Origin: Phycisphaerales bacterium UBA7708
GTDB taxonomy: Bacteria > Planctomycetota > Phycisphaerae > Sedimentisphaerales > Anaerohalosphaeraceae
Length of the DNA: 6,499 nt
Direction of reading: 5' to 3'
NCBI GenBank assembly: GCA_002482415.1
Contig: DLFY01000011.1
Location: 1,029-7,527 of the forward strand
Shown here: one piece after another, positions 1-5,919 of the stretch
How the letters are laid out: every line of letters starts with the position of its first letter
Numbering within the stretch: position 1 is the first letter of the stretch
Program-made: the position numbers and the translations under genes
The notes under the pieces: model-generated
The model's input: only the letters and a program-made list of their open reading frames with translations
Database searches by the model: none
Told to the model about the DNA's origin: nothing

Positions 1-1260
1 TTGGTCCTCTACCGCAGATTGCGATGACCAGTTATAATGGAACCGTTCTTCCATCAGGGCATCGTAATTCTGTAATGTGAAGGTTGTATCTTGTTTATCT
101 TCTGTTCGTGAGGCTGCAATCAAAAATGCCTTCGAAGCGGCATAAGGCCTCCGCAAAACCGGGCTTCGGTGTTCGATAGCCGCGATAAACGTTTCCAGTT
201 CCGGGCTATCCGTGGGAAGCTGCATGACCGACAAGTCCGGATTCCAATAACGGGCATTGCGAATCACGGCACCTGAATGGGTGTTGTCAAATAAATAATT
301 ACCCCTATCGTTCTGAAGTGCCTGATATGTTTTGCTCTCTTTCGAGACAGACAGTCGCATCATAACCGGTCCGCTGCTGCCCTGCGGATAATAATAGTAT
401 CCTTCCATATCCGTATAGGGAGAGAGCATGCGTCCAGAGTCCCGGGCAATCGTGGACGAGGATGGATTCGACAAAGGCTGTGCCGCATGATTGCCGTTCA
501 GTGATTCATGTGCCACAACACCTACAGTAACAACACTTGCGGTTGTCAGCAGCAAGACTGTTTTTGTCGTCAATGCCCCAAGGGTCGCAGCGGCTGCACC
601 AACAGAAAGGGTGGATGATGTAATGCAAACCTGAGCAGCCGAGGCTTCACTGGAAGCAGTCATTTTTCCAAACAAAACCAGTGCCATCACTAAGGATTTT
701 TTTCCAAAGCCGGAATTGAAAAGCAGCTTTTGCAGTTTATTCTTGGTCCGGAAAAATAAAATCCGGACACCCAATTCCGACATTCCCATAACCTGGGCTA
801 TCTGAGAATAGGGCATATTCTCATAACACCGCATGGAGAGAACTGCTTTTTGCTGGTCATTGAGAGTTAATACTGCCTCAAAGACAGTCTGTTTGATTTC
901 GTCATGAATGACATTGGCCAGTCCTTCAAGATTTGCAGGTTTCGCAGCCAGTTGCTCGGCATGCTGCTGCAGGAGATGCTTTTGCCGTGCCTGGGTTCGG
1001 GATTGCATACGAATCTTATTCAGGGCAATCTTGCACAACCAGGGCCAGAAACGGTCGCCATTCCGTAATTGTCCAAATATCTTATACATTTCCAGAATCG
1101 TCTCCTGAACGATATCGTCGGTCAAATCCTCCGACAAAGTGATCCGAAACACATAGCTGCGAAGTGAATCATAGACTGACTCTGCCAGAATCGGCAAAAC
1201 CTCAGTCTGCCCCTGAATCGCCTTTTCGGCCAGCACATTATAATCATGTTGTTCAATCAC
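1..1260 (-). CDS. ECF-type sigma factor with C-terminal membrane/extracytoplasmic extension (3' end missing)
   Basis: Open frame of 420 codons that runs off the left edge with no stop. Residues ~21-90 match sigma region 2: 'LTDDIVQETILEMYKIF' is the core-binding and -10 recognition helix, then 'RFWPWLCKIALNKIR'. Residues ~121-180 match region 4, with helix-turn-helix 'PYSQIAQVMGMSELGVR'. A normal ECF factor would end near residue 185. This one continues for at least 235 residues: a hydrophobic stretch at 189-200, a better membrane segment at ~230-250 ('TVLLLTTASVVTVGVVA'), a Ser/Pro/Asn-rich linker, then a soluble domain from ~280 ('MEGYYYYPQGSSGPVMMRL', later 'LPTDSPELETFIAAIEHR'). Extended ECF factors are known in planctomycetes. 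The role of this extension is inferred to be membrane tethering or sensing. An in-frame TGA lies just upstream at 1309-1311. No ATG precedes residue 58, so the start is GTG 1260 (chosen), TTG 1284 or TTG 1302. No clear ribosome site was seen. The target genes are unknown. Confidence 0.88.
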   Translation of the reverse strand, partial: MIEQHDYNVLAEKAIQGQTEVLPILAESVYDSLRSYVFRITLSEDLTDDIVQETILEMYKIFGQLRNGDRFWPWLCKIALNKIRMQSRTQARQKHLLQQHAEQLAAKPANLEGLANVIHDEIKQTVFEAVLTLNDQQKAVLSMRCYENMPYSQIAQVMGMSELGVRILFFRTKNKLQKLLFNSGFGKKSLVMALVLFGKMTASSEASAAQVCITSSTLSVGAAAATLGALTTKTVLLLTTASVVTVGVVAHESLNGNHAAQPLSNPSSSTIARDSGRMLSPYTDMEGYYYYPQGSSGPVMMRLSVSKESKTYQALQNDRGNYLFDNTHSGAVIRNARYWNPDLSVMQLPTDSPELETFIAAIEHRSPVLRRPYAASKAFLIAASRTEDKQDTTFTLQNYDALMEERFHYNWSSQSAVEDQ

Positions 1261-1352
1261 TTCACACCCACAAAAGGTGCTCAAAGCACTGATTTGTTTC
1301 AATAAAAATCAGAATTTATTTTGTATCCCCTTTTCATTGATGTTTTGGTTTT

Positions 1353-1381
1353 ATTTTAACATTTTAGATAAACAAATGCAA
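1353..1381 (-). promoter_or_regulatory. Sigma70-type promoter for the left sigma factor gene
   Basis: Read on the minus strand, TTGCAT (1381-1376) and TAAAAT (1358-1353) are separated by exactly 17 nt. This is close to the housekeeping consensus TTGACA-17-TATAAT. Transcription would start near 1346, leaving a leader of about 86 nt before GTG 1260. The site suggests the sigma gene can be transcribed independently of the repeat-protein gene upstream. AT-rich spacers give false positives, so this is a prediction. Confidence 0.5.
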
Positions 1382-1411
1382 GTATCCTGACATTTCCTCC
1401 CATAAACACGA

Positions 1412-1435
1412 CCCCTGCTCACATTGCAGCAGGGG
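1412..1435 (-). terminator. Strong hairpin after the repeat-protein gene, possible terminator
   Basis: CCCCTGCT (1412-1419) pairs perfectly with AGCAGGGG (1428-1435) across an 8-nt loop, giving an 8-bp GC-rich stem. It lies 64 nt beyond the stop of the minus-strand repeat-protein gene and upstream of the predicted sigma promoter, which is where a terminator or attenuator would be expected. The minus-strand sequence after the stem (TCGTGTTTATGG) is only modestly T-rich, so it is not a textbook intrinsic terminator. It could instead stabilise the mRNA 3' end. Confidence 0.4.
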
Positions 1436-1498
1436 CCATTAAAATAAGACTTTGGGGGCAGGAAGAATATATACATAGTCCAAATCGCCCCTTTGGCA

Positions 1499-2356
1499 CT
1501 ATTCCTGACAAGAGCCATCCTGTTTTTGGTCGCGAGTCTGATCCTGCTTCTGGTCTTGAATGGGCTCACAAGTTTCATCGCACGTTTTTTTCTGATCACG
1601 GGTTTGAGTTCTTGTCTGATCCGGGGTGCCGTCCTGCTCGCCAGTACCATTCGCCTTCAAGACTGTTTCCTGACATGTTCCATCCTGTTTCTGCTCTCGA
1701 AGCTGATCCTGCTTTTGTTCACGAACCTGATCGCAGGTTTGTTCACAGGTCTGAGCACACGTCTTTTTCTGCTCACGAGTCTGGGTTCTGGTCTGGTCCG
1801 GCGTGCCGTCCTGATCGCCCGCGCCATTGGCCTTCAGAACTGTTTGCTGACATGTGCCATCCTGTTTCTGCTCCCGGAGCTGATCCTGTTTCTGCTCGCG
1901 CACCTGGTCGCAGGTTTGCTCACAAGTCTGGTCGCAAGTCTTTTTCTGATCACGAGTTTGTGTTCTGGTCTGGAGTTGATCGGGATCCACATCACCAAAC
2001 AGAGCTTTCAAGAAGGCTTCATATTCGGCATCAGTATCTTGACAAGAACCATCCTGTTTTTGATCGCGAATTCGATCCTGTTTTTGTTCCCCCGTTTGGG
2101 CCGCCTGTTTTTTCTCGTCGCGGATGCGATCACGATCCCGATCTTTGTAGCCATCACCACCATCGACAATGCTTTTCAGAACCGCTTCCTCGGCAAGCTG
2201 TTTTTGATACCGATACTGTGCCTGGACTTTCTGGACAAGAGCCTGCTGATACTGGGCCTTTTTTTGTTGACGTGCCTGCTGTTTTTGAGCCGCCTGGGCG
2301 GAAACGGCCAGAATTCCCAGAATTACACACATCGCTACGATTTTTTTGGTACTCAT
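1499..2356 (-). CDS. Secreted Cys/Gln/Asp-rich tandem-repeat protein, unknown function
   Basis: Predicted 285 residues; I do not recognise the family. The N-terminus 'MSTKKIVAMCVILGILAV' followed by SAQA is a clear Sec signal peptide, with cleavage likely after residue 22 (AQA/AQKQQ). The mature part is extremely hydrophilic (Gln, Asp, Lys, Arg, Thr) with 12 cysteines and few hydrophobic residues. A Gln/Lys-rich segment (~23-57) is followed by two diverged repeats (~58-130). Then come two 59-residue copies (131-189 and 190-248) and a shortened third (249-285). Each copy carries TC-x2-TC, usually with a third TC (cysteines four residues apart), then a doubled 'REQKQD' motif ending GTCQ. ATG 2356 and ATG 2362 are both possible starts, each with an AAGGA 5-6 nt upstream; 2356 gives the more typical signal peptide. 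A start at 2416 is unlikely because it lies upstream of the best -10 box. Codon-level differences between repeats support this strand. Metal binding, a disulfide-linked surface layer or a structural role are all possible but unproven. Confidence 0.8.
   Translation of the reverse strand: MSTKKIVAMCVILGILAVSAQAAQKQQARQQKKAQYQQALVQKVQAQYRYQKQLAEEAVLKSIVDGGDGYKDRDRDRIRDEKKQAAQTGEQKQDRIRDQKQDGSCQDTDAEYEAFLKALFGDVDPDQLQTRTQTRDQKKTCDQTCEQTCDQVREQKQDQLREQKQDGTCQQTVLKANGAGDQDGTPDQTRTQTREQKKTCAQTCEQTCDQVREQKQDQLREQKQDGTCQETVLKANGTGEQDGTPDQTRTQTRDQKKTCDETCEPIQDQKQDQTRDQKQDGSCQE
1502..1966 (-). repeat. 177-bp tandem repeats within the Cys-rich protein gene (two full copies and one shortened)
   Basis: On the minus strand, copy 1 spans 1966-1790, copy 2 spans 1789-1613 and the shortened copy 3 spans 1612-1502. 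Each full copy encodes 59 residues, from 'RTQTR' to 'GTPDQT'. By hand comparison, copies 1 and 2 share 54 of 59 residues and about 148 of 177 bases. Copy 3 keeps the RTQTR...KKTC start and the DQKQDG.C end but lacks about 11 residues of the middle and the following VLKANG linker. Confidence 0.88.
1967..2185 (-). repeat. Diverged older copies of the 59-residue repeat
   Basis: The segment before the clean repeats shows the same order of motifs in weakened form. 'AVLKSIVDGGDG' and 'AFLKALFGDVDPDQ' align with 'TVLKANGAGDQDGTPDQ'. 'DRDRDRIRDEKKQ' aligns with 'QTRTQTREQKK'. 'EQKQDRIRDQKQDGSCQ' aligns with 'EQKQDQLREQKQDGTCQ'. The triple-cysteine block is missing here. The alignment was made by eye, so the copy boundaries are approximate. 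Confidence 0.6.
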
Positions 2357-2362
2357 TGTCAT

Positions 2363-2372
2363 TCCTTTCCTT
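2363..2372 (-). promoter_or_regulatory. Double ribosome binding site of the repeat-protein gene
   Basis: Read on the minus strand the site is AAGGA-AAGGA directly before ATG ACA ATG. The first AAGGA is 5 nt from ATG 2362 and the second is 6 nt from ATG 2356, so either start could be used. The two products would differ by only two residues at the signal-peptide end. Confidence 0.7.
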
Positions 2373-2383
2373 TGTCTGAACCC

Positions 2384-2389
2384 ATTATA
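2384..2389 (-). promoter_or_regulatory. Perfect TATAAT -10 box upstream of the repeat-protein gene
   Basis: TATAAT reads on the minus strand from 2389 to 2384, inside an AT-rich stretch. A start near 2377 would give a leader of only about 15-21 nt carrying the ribosome site. No good -35 box sits 16-18 nt upstream; the nearest resemblance, TTGCGG, is 21 nt away. An activator or an alternative sigma factor may be needed, or the match may be chance. Confidence 0.4.
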
Positions 2390-2645
2390 AATTTTATTTA
2401 TCCTGTTTTGCCGCAATGCCTTTTTTCTTCACTCTACCTGTTTAACGCCGCGAGTCGTCAAAGACCTGCGGTCAGGACATGTTTTTTTGCAAAAAATCAA
2501 AATTTCTGAATACTTTTCCAGAAAATCATTGCCGCCGTCACCGAATTTTATTTTTTTTGTAACAAATTTGACCTTTATTAACCTTTCTTCTGAATTGCTG
2601 CCCTCTCTGCTGGAGAGATGGTATTTTCTGAAATACGCATTAAAC
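2390..2645. other. Divergent control region between the two secreted-protein genes
   Basis: About 290 nt separate the two start codons and no convincing coding frame lies here. Visible elements are a 14-bp perfect palindrome TTTTTTGCAAAAAA at 2483-2496, a small inverted repeat GACC-TGC-GGTC at 2463-2473, and a weak hairpin TCTCT-GCTGG-AGAGA at 2604-2618 in the likely leader of the plus-strand gene. A TTGACC at 2568-2573 could be a -35 box for the plus gene, but at 17 nt it is followed only by the poor TGAATT. No plus-strand promoter is called. Confidence 0.45.
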
Positions 2646-2650
2646 GGAGG
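2646..2650 (+). promoter_or_regulatory. GGAGG ribosome binding site fixing the protease start
   Basis: GGAGG lies 6 nt before ATG 2657, an ideal Shine-Dalgarno arrangement. It decides against the longer frame starting at ATG 2618, which would put 13 charged residues ahead of the signal peptide. Confidence 0.85.
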
Positions 2651-2656
2651 TTGATC

Positions 2657-5600
2657 ATGAATCGTTTATACCTTCCTCGACCGGTTATTATTTTAATCCT
2701 ATCTTATTGTTTATTTTCTTGTCCTGTTCAGGCTGAGATTCAGGGCGATTTATGTCAGAACGCGATCCCACTGACAGAGTCGATTTCCTATAACGGAAAC
2801 AGTACTGGTGCAACAGGAACCTCAGCCAGCAGTTGTTCCATCAAAGACACCAAAGATGTCTGGCACAGTTTTATCCCTTCTCAATCCGGCAATTACACCC
2901 TCAGTCTTTGCGGCAGCTCATTTGATACTACGCTATCCGTTTATGATGCCTGCGGAGGAATGGAACTGGTCTGCAATGATGATCTATGCAGCGTTCAATC
3001 GGAAGTGGTGGTTAGTCTAACTGCCGGATATACGTATTTAGTCCGTGTCGCCGGTTATAATGGAGCCACGGGGCAATATACACTGCTGGCTGCTAAACGA
3101 CCTGACGCCCCTGTTAATGATGAATTTGCAGGCGCGATCGAGGTATTCGAAAACATTCCTTTCAATGGTACAACGCTTGGGGCAACCGGAGACACCTACA
3201 GCAGTTGCGCCCAGGGATACGACTTTTATGATGTCTGGCATTTGTTCACCCCGGCGGCAGCCACCGAATATATCATCAGCCTGTGCAACAGCAGTTTTGA
3301 CACAACCCTGGCTGTATTTGATGATACAGGACTGGAAATCGGCTGTAATGATGACGCCTGTGATTCCCAGTCCAAATTAAATATAACCCTGACCGGCGGC
3401 AGAACTTATGCAATCCGCGTTGCAGGCTTTGACGGAGCAGCCGGGGATTATATCTTAAATATTATGCGGTATTCACAGCAGCCCGTCAATGATTTGTGCA
3501 ACAATGCAATTCCCCTGTCTCTGGACCTGCCCTATTACGGAACGACTCTCGGTGCAACCGGCCAGAAATCAAGCAGTTGCGGCGGCAATGACAAACTTGA
3601 CGTGTGGCATACTTTCAGACCCGCCAGGAGCGGCTATCACACCATCAGCCTGTGCGGCAGCAGTTTTGACACCACCCTGGCCATCCATACCAGTTGCACG
3701 GGATCCGAACTGGCCTGCAATGACGACATGTGTGATGTGCAGTCGGAAGTCGTGGTGTATCTGACTGCCGGCCAGACATACTACATCCGGATTGCCGGAA
3801 AAGGCGGCAAAACCGGCGATTATGTCGTTGTTGTGACCGAACGATTTACACAGCCGGTCAATGATGACTGCACCAATGCCATTGAAGTCTTTGAAGATAT
3901 TCCATTTCAGGGTTCCACATTGGGGGCTTTGGGCAGTATCGGCAGCAGTTGCGGATTTTATTTTGATTTTTATGATGTCTGGCATCTCTTTACACCCTCC
4001 CAAAACGGAGATTATCTGATCAGTCTGTGCGGCAGCGACTATGATACAACCCTGTCTGTCTATTCCGGCTGCCAGGGAAGCGAATTGAGCTGCAATGATG
4101 ATAGTTGCGGCAGCCAGTCCGAACTCGTACTGGGTCTCACTGTCGGACAGACTTATTGGATCCGCATCGCAGGCTATGATGGCGATATGGGGAATTATGA
4201 CTTGCTTATCACTGAAAGCCTGCCTCCTCCGGCCAATGACGACTGCATCAATGCCATCGACGTGGAGTTGAATATCCCCTGCCATGGAACAACGCGGAGC
4301 GCAACAGGCGTATCCGTCAGTTCCTGCGGTGAAGAGGACACCCTGGATGTCTGGTTTAGATTCACGCCCCCCATCAGCGGCAATTATGAAATCAGCTTGT
4401 GCGGCAGTCAATTCGACACCACGCTGTCCGTCTATGATGGCTGCAATGGAACTGAATTAGCCTGCAACGATGATTTCTGTGAAGAGCAATCCGGATTGGA
4501 TATTTACCTTGAAGCGGATGCTGCAATTCTGATTCGAGTAGCAGGCTACCGCGGAGCCATGGGGGATTATACTCTGGTTGTCAGTTCGGATTGTATGCCG
4601 CTGGATGAGCCGGTCAATCCCTTCCCTGCCGATTTGGCATTTGATATCGTAAGAGATCCCGTTCTATCCTGGAATAATGGGGCTTCCATTCTGGAGAACA
4701 CCTTTGAAACGAAGTTTGTGTTAAAGGGAATCTATGGTGCGGATGATCGGATAGACGAATACCAGGTCGCCAATATGGCACTAAAAGCTATCGGCGATTC
4801 CACCGCGGCAATCATCCCCTTGGGGGACTTAACAATAAATACTGACGGCTCTTTTTCAATCCCCTCAACAACACTTGCACAGACTTATCTGAATACCTAT
4901 GCAAGAACGCTTTGCAGTGATGTGCCGTTTATTAACCAGCCGGCCCCGGCAGTATGCACGGCATTTCTTGTTGCACCGGATATCGTGGCCACTACGGGCC
5001 ATTGCATTGATGATTCCAGCGTCTGTATCGACATGGCCTTTGTATTCGGCTTCACCATGCTCAATGCCACAACCCCCGTTCTGACCGTGGATGAATCCGA
5101 TGTCTATTTCTGCAACGGCATTATCGCCCGGGTACAGACCGCCGATTCAGACTGGGCACTGATTCGTCTGGATCGTGAGGTCTTAACCCATGCCCCGCTG
5201 ATCACCCGCCGGACCGGCAAAGTGCCGGACCAGCAGGCCCTTGCGGTCATCGGCCATACCCTGGGACTGCCTCGAAAATATGCAAACAATGCCTGGGTTC
5301 AGGACAATCTCGCATCAGGCAGTTTTCAGGCGAATCTGGATACCTTCATGGGCAACTCAGGTTCAGCGGTGATTAATATGGCAACCTTTGAGGTCGAAGG
5401 CATCCTGTATGCAGGAAATCCGGATTTCGTTCAGGACGGCAGTTGCGACCGGATGTCACAATGCCCCGACACGGGTTGTCCGGAATGGGAACAGGCAACA
5501 CGCACAACCGAATTCAGCGGCTTAATTCCAGTCTTTAATGTTTATCTCGGAACAAGTCCCGATACGATGGAATTAATCTCTGCCGATAATCCGCGTCCCT

Positions 5601-5902
5601 GGTTCCAGACAAATATGCTCACTTGCGGCACAACGTACTTCTGGCAAGTCGTCACCAAAACCAGTTGCGCGCAGACGCCGGGACCTGTCTGGGTCTTTTC
5701 AACCAAACTTGCCGGCGACTATGACCATGATTGCGATGTGGACATGCTCGATTACGTCATGCTGGCAAAGACCTGGATGCTCCAGAACTGTGACCCGTCC
5801 AATATTTACTGTCAAGGAACGGATATCGACAAGATGGGTTCCGTAAACCTGGCAGATCTGATGATTTTTGCAGGTCATTGGATGGAACGAATTAATCCTT
5901 AA
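2657..5902 (+). CDS. Secreted modular trypsin-like (S1, V8-like) serine protease with five PPC-like repeats and a C-terminal dockerin-like module
   Basis: 1081 residues. Residues 1-26 are a Sec signal peptide ('VIILILSYCLFSCPVQA', cleavage after VQA). Five PPC-like beta modules follow at ~31-148, 154-272, 278-396, 402-520 and 527-644, each with 'DVWH/F.F.P', 'SLCGS.FDTTL', 'CNDD..C..QS' and 'IR.AGY.G..G.Y'. Residues 650-676 begin a fibronectin-like module ('NPFPADLAFDIVRDPVLSW'). It is interrupted by a protease domain at ~677-956 and resumes at 958-1017 ('FNVYLGTSPD', 'TYFWQVVTKTSC', 'VWVFSTK'). The protease has the V8-type entry 'IYGADDRIDEYQ' and an apparently complete triad: His782 (TTGHC), Asp832 (DSDWALIRL) and Ser901 (GNSGSAV). 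Residues 1020-1077 are dockerin-like, with calcium loops 'DYDHDCDVDMLD' and 'DIDKMGSVNLAD'. The likely role is extracellular or surface proteolysis; the substrate is unknown. Whether the enzyme is active or needs processing cannot be told from sequence. The ECF sigma gene follows after 17 nt, so co-transcription is likely. Confidence 0.92.
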   Translation: MNRLYLPRPVIILILSYCLFSCPVQAEIQGDLCQNAIPLTESISYNGNSTGATGTSASSCSIKDTKDVWHSFIPSQSGNYTLSLCGSSFDTTLSVYDACGGMELVCNDDLCSVQSEVVVSLTAGYTYLVRVAGYNGATGQYTLLAAKRPDAPVNDEFAGAIEVFENIPFNGTTLGATGDTYSSCAQGYDFYDVWHLFTPAAATEYIISLCNSSFDTTLAVFDDTGLEIGCNDDACDSQSKLNITLTGGRTYAIRVAGFDGAAGDYILNIMRYSQQPVNDLCNNAIPLSLDLPYYGTTLGATGQKSSSCGGNDKLDVWHTFRPARSGYHTISLCGSSFDTTLAIHTSCTGSELACNDDMCDVQSEVVVYLTAGQTYYIRIAGKGGKTGDYVVVVTERFTQPVNDDCTNAIEVFEDIPFQGSTLGALGSIGSSCGFYFDFYDVWHLFTPSQNGDYLISLCGSDYDTTLSVYSGCQGSELSCNDDSCGSQSELVLGLTVGQTYWIRIAGYDGDMGNYDLLITESLPPPANDDCINAIDVELNIPCHGTTRSATGVSVSSCGEEDTLDVWFRFTPPISGNYEISLCGSQFDTTLSVYDGCNGTELACNDDFCEEQSGLDIYLEADAAILIRVAGYRGAMGDYTLVVSSDCMPLDEPVNPFPADLAFDIVRDPVLSWNNGASILENTFETKFVLKGIYGADDRIDEYQVANMALKAIGDSTAAIIPLGDLTINTDGSFSIPSTTLAQTYLNTYARTLCSDVPFINQPAPAVCTAFLVAPDIVATTGHCIDDSSVCIDMAFVFGFTMLNATTPVLTVDESDVYFCNGIIARVQTADSDWALIRLDREVLTHAPLITRRTGKVPDQQALAVIGHTLGLPRKYANNAWVQDNLASGSFQANLDTFMGNSGSAVINMATFEVEGILYAGNPDFVQDGSCDRMSQCPDTGCPEWEQATRTTEFSGLIPVFNVYLGTSPDTMELISADNPRPWFQTNMLTCGTTYFWQVVTKTSCAQTPGPVWVFSTKLAGDYDHDCDVDMLDYVMLAKTWMLQNCDPSNIYCQGTDIDKMGSVNLADLMIFAGHWMERINP
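2744..4588 (+). repeat. Five tandem ~124-residue PPC-like module repeats
   Basis: Repeat starts, marked by the 'ND.C.NAI' motif (its first copy reads 'GDLCQNAI'), fall at about 2744, 3116, 3488, 3860 and 4235, giving a period of 124-125 codons. Copies 1, 3, 4 and 5 carry six equivalent cysteines and copy 2 carries four. The modules are diverged enough that the array should be stable at DNA level. PPC-like modules usually assist secretion or substrate binding around secreted proteases; their role here is inferred. Confidence 0.85.
4685..5524 (+). other. Segment encoding the protease domain, nested within a fibronectin-like domain
   Basis: This segment encodes residues ~677-956. It splits a module whose first part (650-676) and last part (958-1017) together make about 87 residues, a normal fibronectin-like length. 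The boundaries are judged from protein motifs: 'LSWNNGAS' on the left and 'PVFNVYLGTSPD' on the right. No clear direct repeat was seen at the DNA junctions. Confidence 0.65.
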
Positions 5903-5919
5903 GCCAGTGAAATGATCTT

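Noticed and set aside
908..1142. Two short plus-strand frames of 66 and 69 residues
   Set aside because: They lie antisense to sigma region 2 of the left sigma factor, whose domains are unmistakable.
1299..1337. Possible 12-codon leader peptide (MKRGYKINSDFY) ending in a TGA that overlaps TTG 1302
   Set aside because: It is too short to judge, has no clear ribosome site, and depends on TTG 1302 being the sigma start. It is probably chance.
1351..1650. 99-residue minus-strand frame overlapping the end of the repeat protein
   Set aside because: It is out of frame with the repeat protein, crosses the hairpin and predicted promoter, and has no recognisable features.
1612..2379. 255-residue plus-strand frame rich in His, Pro and Arg
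   Set aside because: Another frame kept open by the repeat composition; it has no signal, domain or ribosome site.
1493..2509. 338-residue plus-strand frame, rich in Leu, Phe and Ile, resembling a membrane protein
   Set aside because: It is the exact antiphase of the minus-strand repeat protein. Gln/Asp/Lys/Thr codons read as Leu/Ile/Val/Phe on the other strand, and the near absence of sense Leu TTA/CTA and Ser TCA codons leaves that strand free of stops. It begins with TTG and has no ribosome site. Repeat differences are silent on the minus strand, not here.
2618..2656. N-terminal extension of the protease from ATG 2618
   Set aside because: It would put charged residues ahead of the signal peptide, while ATG 2657 has an ideal GGAGG 6 nt upstream.
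3569..4411. 280-residue minus-strand frame antisense to the PPC repeats
   Set aside because: It is a shadow of the conserved PPC repeat codons, and its apparent internal repeats mirror those of the plus strand.
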